Part shown: positions 1 through 6,498 of the stretch, in pieces
How positions within the stretch are numbered: the stretch's first letter is position 1
Layout of the letters: the number at the start of each line of letters is the position of its first letter
Assembly (NCBI GenBank): GCA_015662785.1
Contig: DQTM01000253.1
Location: 1 to 11,392 of the forward strand
DNA: 11,392 nucleotides
Direction: 5' to 3'
DNA from: Sulfurospirillum arcachonense
GTDB taxonomy: Bacteria > Campylobacterota > Campylobacteria > Campylobacterales > Sulfurospirillaceae
Notes under the pieces: generated by a model
Told to the model about the DNA's origin: nothing
Seen by the model: the letters and a program-made list of their open reading frames with translations, nothing else
Databases searched by the model: none
Made by a program: the position numbers and the translations under genes

Positions 1-125
1 GCTTTAAGTTTTGCTCCTATTTTTGATAATTTTTCAAGAAGTAAGACTTTTTTACCATCTCTTGCAGACGTGATAGCACACATCATACCCGCAGCTCCAG
101 CCCCAATAACTATAACATCATACAT
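1..125 (-). CDS. N-terminus of HI0933/BaiN-type NAD(P)/FAD-dependent oxidoreductase (partial)
   Basis: This is the first 41 codons of a gene that leaves the window at base 1. It begins MYDVIVIGAGAAGMMCAI and continues to a VLLLEK segment followed by KIGAKL. The GAGAAG at residues 8-13 is a Rossmann GxGxxG dinucleotide-binding loop, and the acidic Glu about 20 residues later is the usual FAD ribose ligand. This opening (MxDVIVIGAGAAGMM, then LLEKxxKIGxKL) is typical of the HI0933/YhiN/BaiN flavoprotein family, whose cellular role is poorly defined. The ATG at 125-123 overlaps the stop of the upstream gene by 8 nt (ATGTATGA), so the two are probably translationally coupled. Other FAD-dependent oxidoreductases share the Rossmann loop, and the rest of the protein is needed to fix the family. 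Confidence 0.8.
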   Translation of the reverse strand, partial: MYDVIVIGAGAAGMMCAITSARDGKKVLLLEKLSKIGAKLK

Positions 126-693
126 ACAAATATCGTGCATATACCGAGAGATATACACCCATAATCTCTTTAAGTTTGTCTGCTAACAGTTCTTTCTCTT
201 CTTTATTAAAAATCATCTCTATAAGCTTTATATGTACCCCACTTGCAAATTCTATAAAAACTTCAGGCTCTCTTACATCATCTTTTGTATACATGTAAAA
301 AAGCTCCAATGCTCTTGTGAGTCCATATATATAAGAAGTTATACACTTATATATACTGGTTTCTACCTTATCAAAATCTTCTTTTTTCTTTTTAAAGTTA
401 CTTGCTATGATAGTTTTTAAAAGTTGCTCTTTTGCCTCTTTTATTTCACTATTCATGCTTTCTTGGAGTATTTTATCTAAGAGTTTAACTCCATTTTCAA
501 AGTTTGAAGCAACTTCTAGTTTACTTCTAATTGCTAATATATTTAGTGTTTTGATTTCATACTTTGAAACTGTATATATATAGTGGTCTTTAAAAAAAAC
601 CAATAGATATTTATAAAAATCTGCATTTTTTTCATCACTTTTTGCCAAATATTCAATTAGATAATTTATATTTTTAGACATTATAAAACTCAT
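118..693 (-). CDS. hypothetical helical protein, 191 aa
   Basis: I do not recognise this protein. It is lysine- and glutamate-rich, has no signal peptide or clear membrane span, and reads as a run of amphipathic helices. Aromatic patches occur near the middle (YKCITSYIYGLTRALELFYMY) and at the C-terminus (YLSVYARYLYV). The segment REPEVFIEFASGVHIKLIEM faintly recalls the acidic EPxxxxxxE stretch of TorD/NarJ-type chaperones, but this is too weak to name it. The start is uncertain. The ATG at 693 overlaps the upstream gene by 20 nt and has no visible Shine-Dalgarno. An in-frame ATG at 681 (giving MSKNINYL, 187 aa) overlaps by 8 nt and has a GAG seven bases upstream, so it may be the true start. 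The stop overlaps the next gene's ATG by 8 nt. The tight packing suggests a shared transcript with the flavin-linked genes on either side. Confidence 0.75.
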   Translation of the reverse strand: MSFIMSKNINYLIEYLAKSDEKNADFYKYLLVFFKDHYIYTVSKYEIKTLNILAIRSKLEVASNFENGVKLLDKILQESMNSEIKEAKEQLLKTIIASNFKKKKEDFDKVETSIYKCITSYIYGLTRALELFYMYTKDDVREPEVFIEFASGVHIKLIEMIFNKEEKELLADKLKEIMGVYLSVYARYLYV

Positions 694-1273
694 TTATCAT
701 ATTTAGTGTTGTTATATCTTTGGAAGTTCCTCTTTGTTTTAGATATTTTAAAACTTTTTCATATCTCTCTTTACTAAAGTTTTGTCCAAATTTCACTTTA
801 CATGTAGTGCTAATTGAAACAAGTTTAAAAAGTGCTGTTGCATTGATTATTTTTTCGTACATTTTGTCATGCAGAGGTATATACTTTCCTTCACTTTGAA
901 GTTTTTTCATCAATTCATTTAAAGCTTCTGCTTTTTCCTCATACTCTTCAACTAGTTTGATTTCACCATCGATAATAACAGATTTAAACATATGAGTAGC
1001 AGGACAAGCAGAACCATCATCTGTACTAAAATAAGAGGGCAGAATAGAATATGGCTCAACTACACTAAAAGAAGCATAACTATTTTGTTTAATCAAATCA
1101 AGTTTTTTCCCTTTTTGTGCTCCATGAAAATAAATCTCATCTTTTAGTTCTACAAAATTTAGTGGTAAAGAATAAGGTCTATTATCACTACAAAGTGCTA
1201 AAGTCCCAAACTCTGCTTCATCTAATATATTTTTTATGATTTTTTTATCGGTAATTGTAAATGCTTTTTTCAA
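674..1273 (-). CDS. pyridoxamine 5'-phosphate oxidase-like FMN-binding protein (NimA/Pyridox_ox_2 type)
   Basis: This is a cytoplasmic protein of 199 residues with the split-barrel flavin-binding fold. The diagnostic stretch is residues 22-60: FGTLALCSDNRPYSLPLNF, then EIYFHGAQKGKKLDLI, then YASFSVVEP. That is the core of PNPOx-like and NimA-like proteins, which bind FMN or a related cofactor. The C-terminal KVKFGQNFSKERYEKVL (about 159-175) matches the helical tail common in the Pyridox_ox_2 group, where a QN pair is typical. The substrate is unknown; some relatives are nitroimidazole reductases, and many are uncharacterised. The start is TTG at 1273-1271, supported by AAGGA seven bases upstream (1285-1281), with no in-frame ATG nearby. 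It is the first gene of a three-gene overlapping set and follows an 86-nt gap after oorC, so it may have its own promoter. I found no convincing one. Confidence 0.85.
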   Translation of the reverse strand: MKKAFTITDKKIIKNILDEAEFGTLALCSDNRPYSLPLNFVELKDEIYFHGAQKGKKLDLIKQNSYASFSVVEPYSILPSYFSTDDGSACPATHMFKSVIIDGEIKLVEEYEEKAEALNELMKKLQSEGKYIPLHDKMYEKIINATALFKLVSISTTCKVKFGQNFSKERYEKVLKYLKQRGTSKDITTLNMINEFYNV

Positions 1274-1280
1274 ATTAGTA

Positions 1281-1285
1281 TCCTT
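1281..1285 (-). promoter_or_regulatory. ribosome binding site selecting the TTG start of the PNPOx-like gene
   Basis: AAGGA on the minus strand lies seven bases before the TTG at 1273-1271. It decides the start because no ATG or GTG precedes it in frame close by. Confidence 0.6.
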
Positions 1286-1328
1286 ATGAGTAATGATACA
1301 AGAAAATTGCTATATTTTGTTTGAAGTT

Positions 1329-1353
1329 ATAGAGAGGATTAACTCCTCTCTAT
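1329..1353 (-). terminator. 10-bp perfect hairpin after oorC (3' end or stabilising stem)
   Basis: ATAGAGAGGA (1329-1338) and TCCTCTCTAT (1344-1353) form a perfect 10-bp stem with a 5-nt loop. It begins six bases beyond the end of the oorC stop codon. On the minus strand the stem is followed by AACTTCAAAC, with no T-run, so it is not a textbook intrinsic terminator in the operon's direction. On the plus strand it is followed by the T-richer ATATTTGTTT. The position suggests an mRNA 3'-end or stabilising structure for the oor transcript. Termination is an inference. Confidence 0.5.
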
Positions 1354-1359
1354 ATTTGT

Positions 1360-1911
1360 TTAAGCTAACGCTTCTTTAGCATATTTTTTACCTAAAGAAT
1401 AAGCTAATTTATTTGCTTCATGTACTTTTGGTGGCACTTTTGAAAACATAACTTCTAGAACTAAATCATCTGGAAGAACTTTTGTTATTTCAATTGTAAT
1501 TGCAAGAGCAACAACAGATTGAGTAATAACATTTCCTACCTCTTCTTTAGCGATAGTAATAATAGGAATTTCAATAATTCTCCATCTTTTTCTATCTTCT
1601 TCACTTGGAGTTACAAGATTTGGTTCAATTACAATAACTGCTCCATCTTTTACACCATTTTTAAAGTTATTGAAACTTACTTGTGCAGTTGCAATCATAA
1701 ACTCGATTTCACCCTCATTTGCGTAAGGGAAAAGGATTTCCGTCTCATCAAGAAGGATATCAACTTTTGTTGGTCCTCCTCTTACTTGAGAAGTATAAGT
1801 TGAAGCTTTTACACCATAACCACCCTCTTTTATCTTTGCAACAGCTAAAATTTCACCCGCAAGGATAACACCTTGACCACCAACACCAACAAATCTTAAT
1901 TGTCTTCTCAT
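1360..1911 (-). CDS. oorC: 2-oxoglutarate:ferredoxin oxidoreductase, gamma subunit
   Basis: This 183-residue gamma subunit belongs to the enzyme that interconverts succinyl-CoA plus CO2 and 2-oxoglutarate using ferredoxin or a similar low-potential carrier. It opens with FVGVGGQGVILAGEILA, where GVGGQG at 9-14 is the conserved signature of the gamma domain of 2-oxoacid:acceptor oxidoreductases. The STYTSQVRGG stretch (37-46) is also characteristic, and the length is normal for a stand-alone gamma subunit. It is the last gene of oorDABC, starting 10 nt after the oorB stop with AAGGAG ahead of its ATG. In Helicobacter and Campylobacter the same D-A-B-C order encodes an essential enzyme. In autotrophic relatives it runs in the carboxylating direction as a key reductive TCA step. 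A strong hairpin follows the stop. Confidence 0.95.
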   Translation of the reverse strand: MRRQLRFVGVGGQGVILAGEILAVAKIKEGGYGVKASTYTSQVRGGPTKVDILLDETEILFPYANEGEIEFMIATAQVSFNNFKNGVKDGAVIVIEPNLVTPSEEDRKRWRIIEIPIITIAKEEVGNVITQSVVALAITIEITKVLPDDLVLEVMFSKVPPKVHEANKLAYSLGKKYAKEALA

Positions 1912-1921
1912 TATGGTCTCC

Positions 1922-2752
1922 TTAGAACTTAACTGTTGTTTTATTTTGTGCAGCTTCGATTACTTTATCGTAACTTTCACAATATTCAGGATTTTCATAC
2001 TGCTTTAAAATACCAGTTGGAAAAAATGCATGTTTTTCTTCATCAGGAAGAGCTTCATACTTTTTAAGTGGCAATGTAATATCATCAATCCAGTTAAGAT
2101 TTTGAACTGCTTCACCCATCTTGTTTTTTCTACCAAGATTTATATGACAATTTGAAAACATTTCCATAAAAGAATAACCCTTATGTTTAAACCCGGCAAT
2201 AAGTACTTTTTCCATCTTAGCAGGGTCTAAAACTGTCTCACGAGAAATAAAAGTTGCACCTGCACCAAATGCTAGTTTAGCCGCATTAAATGTTGGGTCA
2301 ACATTTCCGTACTGAGCAGTAACTGTCCACATACCTACCGGAGTAGTTGGACTTGTTTGAGAATTAGTCAAGCCATAGATAAAGTTGTTAATTAAAATAT
2401 GATTTAAATCTATATTTCTTCTACAACCATGAATCGTATGATTTCCACCAATTGCAAGTCCATCACCATCACCCGTTACAACAATCACATGTTTTTCAGG
2501 ATTTGCAAGCTTGATACCAGTAGCATAAGCAATCGCTCGACCATGAGTAGTATGAACTGTATTACAGTTCATATATGAGCTAAAACGACCACTACAGCCG
2601 ATACCAGATACTACACAAACATCTTTCATATCCCATCCCATTTTATCAATAGCACGAATACAGGCTTTTAGTATAACACCGTCTCCACATCCCCAACACC
2701 ATAATGTTGGCATCTTATCAACTCTAAGATATTTATCATAATTAAAAGCCAT
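1922..2752 (-). CDS. oorB: 2-oxoglutarate:ferredoxin oxidoreductase, beta (TPP-binding) subunit
   Basis: This 276-residue subunit carries thiamine diphosphate and the proximal [4Fe-4S] cluster. The TPP/Mg motif is GDGDGLAIGG from residue 94, closing with NN at 122-123. Likely cluster ligands are Cys19 and Cys22 (WCWGCGDG), Cys53 (GIGCSGR) and Cys202 (SNCHINLG). This pattern matches the four cysteines of two-subunit oxoacid oxidoreductases. HTTHGRAIAYATG (67-79) is a further family block. Its ATG shares one base with the oorA stop (TAATG), so oorA and oorB are probably translationally coupled in an equimolar complex. Cofactor motifs do not fix the substrate; 2-oxoglutarate is inferred from close resemblance to Campylobacterota OorB and from the D-A-B-C order beside sucCD. 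Confidence 0.95.
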   Translation of the reverse strand: MAFNYDKYLRVDKMPTLWCWGCGDGVILKACIRAIDKMGWDMKDVCVVSGIGCSGRFSSYMNCNTVHTTHGRAIAYATGIKLANPEKHVIVVTGDGDGLAIGGNHTIHGCRRNIDLNHILINNFIYGLTNSQTSPTTPVGMWTVTAQYGNVDPTFNAAKLAFGAGATFISRETVLDPAKMEKVLIAGFKHKGYSFMEMFSNCHINLGRKNKMGEAVQNLNWIDDITLPLKKYEALPDEEKHAFFPTGILKQYENPEYCESYDKVIEAAQNKTTVKF

Positions 2753-3885
2753 TAAAACATCTCCTTAACTTTTGCTACCATTTCTAATGGTGCAATTGGT
2801 CTACCATTTGCTTTATGAAGTGTAGCAAAATCATCTCTCTTCATAACTCTTTGAATTTCTTCTAAGTATTGACCCATATTTAATTCAGTAACAAAAATTT
2901 TCTCAAATTTTTCACCAATCTCTTTTAACTTCTTAGCAGGACTTGGCCATAGTGTTATTGGTCGAAACAGTCCAGCTTTTATACCATCGGCTCTTAATTT
3001 AATAACAGCTTCTTTAGCACCTCTTGAGATACTACCATAAGCAATAAGACAAACTTCAGCATCATCAAGCATAAACTCTTCATACTCAACTAACTCATCC
3101 GCTTTATTATTAATTTTTCCCATCAATCTTTCGATGTTAAATTCACATTCTTTAGCATCTTCAGTTGGATGCCCTTTTGCTCCATGATGAAGTCCAGTTA
3201 TATGATAATAATACCCTTCAAAGAAAGGATTTAATACTGCTGGTTCGTCCATAGGAACATCATAAGGTTTATAATCTTTTTTATCTCCATCAAATCTAGC
3301 TCTTGTTATTACACTTTTTTGGATATCTTCTAAATCAGGAAGAACTGCTTTTCCATGCATATGACCTAAAGTTTCATCTAAAAGAACAAAAACTGGAGTC
3401 ATAAACTTTTCAGCCATATTAAATGCTCGTACAGTTTCTGTATAAGCTTCTTCCAAAGAACCTGGACAAAATGTTATTGAAGCATAATCACCATGTGTTG
3501 GATACTTAGCTTGCCCAATATCTGCTTGAGATACACGAGTTGGAAGACCTGTTGAAGGACCACCACGCATAACATTTACTATTACTAAAGGAAGCTCAGT
3601 TATAAACGCTAAACCAATTTGCTCTGATTTTAAAGACATACCAGGACCACTAGTTGCAGTCATAGCTTTTTTCCCACTCATTGATGCACCAAGTGCAACA
3701 CATATACCAGCTATCTCATCTTCCATTTGGATGAATTTACCACCAACCTTAGGTAAACTTACACTTAAATCATGTGCAATTTCACTAGATGGAGTAAGAG
3801 GATAGCCACCAAAAAATTCACAACCACAATCAATTGCGGCTTTTGCTGAAAGCGCATTACCGCTTGAAATTACTTCTCTTGCCAT
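2752..3885 (-). CDS. oorA: 2-oxoglutarate:ferredoxin oxidoreductase, alpha subunit
   Basis: This 377-residue alpha subunit holds the pyrimidine-binding domain, followed by a C-terminal transketolase-like domain. Conserved blocks are GYPLTPSSEI (27-36, with YPxTPSSE typical of 2-oxoacid oxidoreductase alpha chains), the acidic MEDE (54-57) that lies near TPP in this family, TSGPGMSL (78-85) and GPSTGLPT (109-116). The N-terminus lacks the gamma domain that is fused in archaeal two-subunit enzymes, which agrees with the separate oorC. The ATG at 3885 follows a 12-nt gap after oorD and has GGGAG upstream. The stop shares one base with the oorB start. It acts in the cytoplasm with OorB, OorC and the ferredoxin-like OorD. 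Confidence 0.95.
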   Translation of the reverse strand: MAREVISSGNALSAKAAIDCGCEFFGGYPLTPSSEIAHDLSVSLPKVGGKFIQMEDEIAGICVALGASMSGKKAMTATSGPGMSLKSEQIGLAFITELPLVIVNVMRGGPSTGLPTRVSQADIGQAKYPTHGDYASITFCPGSLEEAYTETVRAFNMAEKFMTPVFVLLDETLGHMHGKAVLPDLEDIQKSVITRARFDGDKKDYKPYDVPMDEPAVLNPFFEGYYYHITGLHHGAKGHPTEDAKECEFNIERLMGKINNKADELVEYEEFMLDDAEVCLIAYGSISRGAKEAVIKLRADGIKAGLFRPITLWPSPAKKLKEIGEKFEKIFVTELNMGQYLEEIQRVMKRDDFATLHKANGRPIAPLEMVAKVKEMF

Positions 3886-3897
3886 ATTTATGACTCC

Positions 3898-4215
3898 CTA
3901 TGCACTTATTTTTCTAAATTTATTGTCTTTAACCGCTTGGGCACGCTCTTTTGCTTCACTTGTTATCTTCGAAAACTTAAACTCTTTTCTGTCTGCTACA
4001 TATATAGCAAAATCTGGGCAGTGAAGCTCACAATCTTTACATCCTATACATGCTTCTGGGGCTACCACTTCAATCATTGATCCAAGTACTGAACTTGGAG
4101 CTGCAACCATAGCTAAAACGCCAGCAGGACACATACTTACACATATATCACAAGCTTTACATCTACTTGTATTTACCCAAACAGCAGTATCTTGTGGAGC
4201 TGTAATTAAACTCAT
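3898..4215 (-). CDS. oorD: 2-oxoglutarate:ferredoxin oxidoreductase, delta (2x[4Fe-4S]) subunit
   Basis: This small iron-sulfur subunit of 105 residues has two complete ferredoxin-type motifs. The first is Cys19-x2-Cys22-x2-Cys25-x3-Cys29-Pro (CKACDICVSMCP) and the second is Cys56-x2-Cys59-x2-Cys62-x3-Cys66-Pro (CIGCKDCELHCP). Together they can bind two [4Fe-4S] clusters that pass electrons between the TPP site in OorB and a soluble ferredoxin or flavodoxin. The C-terminal ~35 residues are lysine-rich and charged. It is the first gene of oorDABC, and the start has a GGGAGA ribosome binding site. A 104-nt spacer with a hairpin separates it from sucD, so oorDABC could be read through from sucCD or have its own promoter. 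Confidence 0.93.
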   Translation of the reverse strand: MSLITAPQDTAVWVNTSRCKACDICVSMCPAGVLAMVAAPSSVLGSMIEVVAPEACIGCKDCELHCPDFAIYVADRKEFKFSKITSEAKERAQAVKDNKFRKISA

Positions 4216-4256
4216 ATGACTCTCCCTTTACTATTATTTTTAATTTAACTTCTTCT

Positions 4257-4280
4257 TACGCTTGAACAAGTCCAAGTGTA
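4257..4280 (-). promoter_or_regulatory. inverted repeat / leader hairpin upstream of oorD
   Basis: A 24-nt imperfect dyad whose minus-strand RNA can pair three bases (UAC/GUA), skip one A-C mismatch, then pair six more including a G-U wobble, around a CUUG loop. It sits about 40 nt before the oorD start. It could be an operator (core CTTGRAC/GTYCAAG-like) or an mRNA leader stem. Function is inferred; no clear -35/-10 pair was found in this spacer. Confidence 0.35.
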
Positions 4281-4299
4281 ATTCATATCATCTGAAGCT

Positions 4300-4312
4300 T
4301 CCCCAATGGGGA
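4300..4312 (-). other. short GC-rich hairpin after sucD
   Basis: TCCCC and GGGGA form a 5-bp stem around a 3-nt loop, starting eight bases after the sucD stop. On the minus strand it is followed by AGCTTCAGAT rather than a T-run, so it is at best a weak pause or processing signal between sucCD and oorDABC. Confidence 0.3.
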
Positions 4313-4319
4313 GAAACTT

Positions 4320-5195
4320 TTATTTCTTACCTAAAACTTCTGCTACTTTTTTACCAATATCTGCTGGTGAAATAACAACATGTACACCAACAGCTTCAAG
4401 TGCAGCCATTTTCTCCGCCGCCGTTCCTGCACTACCACTAATGATAGCTCCCGCATGACCCATACGCTTACCAGCAGGTGCACTCTGACCAGCTATAAAA
4501 GCAACAACAGGTTTAGTGATATTGTCTTTAATAAAAGCTGCTGCTTGAATTTCAAGGTCACCACCAATCTCACCTATCATAACGATAGCTTCTGTCTCAG
4601 GATCTGCTTCAAAAAGTGGTAAAAGGTCTTTATAACTAAGTCCTATTATTGGATCTCCACCAATACCAACTGCTGTAGTTATACCAAAGCCTTCATTACA
4701 AACTTGGTTAGCACCTTCATAGGTCAATGTTCCTGACTTACTAATAAGTCCAACATTACCTTTTTTGAAAACAGCACCAGGCATAATACCTATCTTACAC
4801 TCTTCTGCTGTAATTATTCCAGGACAGTTTGGTCCGATTGTAAGCATATCTTTTTTAGTTGCATAAGATTTTGCTTCTTGCATATCACGTACAGGAGCAC
4901 CTTCAGTAATGATAACGGCAAGCTCTATCCCAGCGTCTGCTGCTTCCATAACTGCATCACTAACAAATGCAGGTGGGACAAAAATCATACTTACAGTTGC
5001 ACCTGTTGTTGCTACTGCTTCTTTTACTGTATTAAACACTGGCTGACCAAGATGAGTTTGTCCACCCTTGTTTGGTGTAACACCACCAACTATCTTAGTA
5101 CCATATGCTAAACACTGCTCTGCGTGGAAAGTTCCCTCTTTACCAGTAAAACCTTGTACGATTACTTTTGTATCTTTATTTACTAATATACTCAT
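4320..5195 (-). CDS. sucD: succinyl-CoA synthetase (ADP-forming), alpha subunit
   Basis: This 291-residue alpha subunit, close to the E. coli length, binds CoA and carries the phosphorylated histidine. The N-terminal CoA-binding fold shows GFTGKEGTFH (15-24). GPNCPGI (121-127) is the conserved loop near the active site. The phospho-histidine is His247 in GKRMGHAGAIISG, matching His246 of the E. coli protein. With SucC it interconverts succinate, CoA and ATP with succinyl-CoA, supplying the substrate of the downstream OOR when the cycle runs reductively. Its ATG shares one base with the sucC stop (TAATG), with GGAGA upstream, a typical equimolar coupling. TAA at 4322-4320 ends the gene. Confidence 0.96.
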   Translation of the reverse strand: MSILVNKDTKVIVQGFTGKEGTFHAEQCLAYGTKIVGGVTPNKGGQTHLGQPVFNTVKEAVATTGATVSMIFVPPAFVSDAVMEAADAGIELAVIITEGAPVRDMQEAKSYATKKDMLTIGPNCPGIITAEECKIGIMPGAVFKKGNVGLISKSGTLTYEGANQVCNEGFGITTAVGIGGDPIIGLSYKDLLPLFEADPETEAIVMIGEIGGDLEIQAAAFIKDNITKPVVAFIAGQSAPAGKRMGHAGAIISGSAGTAAEKMAALEAVGVHVVISPADIGKKVAEVLGKK

Positions 5196-6367
5196 TATAA
5201 CTCTCCTTTAGCTGCTGCAACTGCTTTTTTAGCACCATCACCTAAGTCAGTCGCTGCTATAACATTAGCTATTCCTGCATTTTTCAATATAACTGCTGCT
5301 TCTGCTGCATTAGTACCATCAAGTCTTACTACAACTGGCACACGAACATCTACAAGTTTTGTAGCTTCAAGTATACCATTTGCAATTCTATCACATCTTA
5401 CAATTCCACCAAAAATATTAACAAATATAGCTTTTACATTTGGGTTTTTAAGAATTATCTCAAATCCTTTTGCAACAGTTTCAGCATTTGCTTTTCCGCC
5501 AACATCCAAAAAGTTTGCAGGAGTTCCGCCCATGTAGTTAATTGTATCCATTGTTCCCATCGCAAGTCCTGCACCGTTTACCATGCAACCTATCTCACCA
5601 TCAAGTGCAATATAGCTCAAACCATACTCACTAGCTTCTCTCTCATCTGCATCTTCTTCACTTAAATCTCTCATAGCTTCGATATCTGGATGACGTCCTA
5701 AAGCACTGTCATCAAATCCCATCTTTCCATCAAGTGCTATAAACTCACCAGCACCAGTTTTTACAAGAGGATTTATCTCTATCATCTCTGCATCATTTTC
5801 CATATACACTTGATAAAGTGCAGCAGCAAATTTAATAAACTTACCAATCTCTTCTTTTGGAAGACCTAAACCAAAAGCTAACTCACGTCCGTGAAAACCT
5901 TTAAAACCAATAGCAGGATCAACTGCAACTTTGATAATTTTTTCAGGAGTATTCGCAGCTACATCTTCAATAGCCATACCACCTTCAGTAGAAGCCATGA
6001 TAACTGGCATCTCTTTGGCACGATCTAGAACGACGCCAAGATAAAGCTCTTCAGCGATATCAGCACCCTCTTCTATGTAGATTTTTGAAACCAATTTACC
6101 TTCAGGACCCGTTTGATGAGTAACTAAAGTCATACCAAGAATCTCTTTAGCAAACTCTTCTACTTTTTCTAAACTTGTAGCAACTTTAACACCACCACCT
6201 AATCCACGACCACCTGCATGGATTTGAGCTTTTACAACCCAAACTTTTCCACCAAGTTTTTTTGCATTTTCTACCGCTTCTTCAACTGTAGTTGCTATAT
6301 AGCCTTTTGGTACTGGCACACCATATTTTGCAAATATCTGTTTTGCTTGATATTCATGAACGTTCAT
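5195..6367 (-). CDS. sucC: succinyl-CoA synthetase (ADP-forming), beta subunit
   Basis: This 390-residue ATP-grasp subunit compares with 388 in E. coli. It starts with the typical MNVHEYQAKQIFAKYGVPVP. The nucleotide-binding region includes KAQIHAGGRGLGGGV (46-60), and the ATP-grasp metal/nucleotide region includes EINPL (197-201) and DGKMGFDD (213-220). The C-terminal CoA-ligase domain has FVNIFGGIVRCD. It works with SucD in the cytoplasm. The ATG is preceded by a near-consensus AGGAGG four bases upstream, the strongest ribosome binding site in the window. A 131-nt gap with a sigma70-like promoter and several dyads lies upstream, so sucCD is likely the head of its own transcript even if also read through from fumB. 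Confidence 0.96.
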   Translation of the reverse strand: MNVHEYQAKQIFAKYGVPVPKGYIATTVEEAVENAKKLGGKVWVVKAQIHAGGRGLGGGVKVATSLEKVEEFAKEILGMTLVTHQTGPEGKLVSKIYIEEGADIAEELYLGVVLDRAKEMPVIMASTEGGMAIEDVAANTPEKIIKVAVDPAIGFKGFHGRELAFGLGLPKEEIGKFIKFAAALYQVYMENDAEMIEINPLVKTGAGEFIALDGKMGFDDSALGRHPDIEAMRDLSEEDADEREASEYGLSYIALDGEIGCMVNGAGLAMGTMDTINYMGGTPANFLDVGGKANAETVAKGFEIILKNPNVKAIFVNIFGGIVRCDRIANGILEATKLVDVRVPVVVRLDGTNAAEAAVILKNAGIANVIAATDLGDGAKKAVAAAKGEL

Positions 6368-6412
6368 AGAGCCTCCTGAGTAATTTTGTGAAATTTTATA
6401 GTCTTTTTTCTA

Positions 6413-6424
6413 TTATCATGATAA
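6413..6424. promoter_or_regulatory. 12-nt perfect palindrome in the sucC leader
   Basis: TTATCATGATAA reads the same on both strands. It sits about 10-20 nt downstream of the start site expected from the promoter at 6440-6468 and about 45 nt before the sucC ATG, a plausible repressor position. The sequence is AT-rich and chance is possible. Confidence 0.3.
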
Positions 6425-6439
6425 AATACTTAACTATAT

Positions 6440-6468
6440 ATATTATTTTCTTATAATTTAAGTTTCAA
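6440..6468 (-). promoter_or_regulatory. candidate sigma70-type promoter for sucCD
   Basis: On the minus strand TTGAAA (6468-6463) is followed by 17 bases and TAATAT (6445-6440). Both hexamers match consensus at four of six positions, at the ideal spacing. Expected transcription would begin near 6433, leaving a ~65-nt leader before the sucC ATG. Campylobacterota promoters often lack a clear -35, so this is a comparatively good one. Confidence 0.5.
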
Positions 6469-6477
6469 GTAAACTTA
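6459..6477. promoter_or_regulatory. 19-nt inverted repeat over the sucC -35 region
   Basis: TAAGTTT-CAAGT-AAACTTA on the plus strand has perfect 7-bp arms and a 5-nt spacer, and it covers the proposed -35 hexamer. The size and position suit a dimeric regulator, but no specific regulator can be named. Confidence 0.35.
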
Positions 6478-6478
6478 C

Positions 6479-6494
6479 GTGACATAAATGTTAC
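6479..6494. promoter_or_regulatory. 16-nt imperfect palindrome upstream of the sucC promoter
   Basis: GTGACATAAATGTTAC has the form GTnACATnnATGTnAC and ends five bases before the fumB stop codon. It lies 11 nt upstream of the -35 hexamer, where an activator could bind. It does not match the FNR/CRP half-site TTGAT. Candidate only. Confidence 0.3.
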
Positions 6495-6498
6495 ATAA

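Noticed and set aside
1329..1353. Canonical intrinsic terminator for the oor operon
   Set aside because: The stem is strong but no T-run follows on the minus strand. I keep it as a 3'-end hairpin and do not claim factor-independent termination.
1519..1803. 94-codon plus-strand open frame inside oorC
   Set aside because: Antisense shadow of oorC with low-complexity Asn/Ser/Phe content and no supporting ribosome site context. The same applies to the other plus-strand frames in this window.
6479..6494. FNR/CRP-type binding site before sucC
   Set aside because: The half-sites read GTnACAT, unlike TTGAT or TGTGA with the usual spacing, so only an unnamed palindrome is reported.
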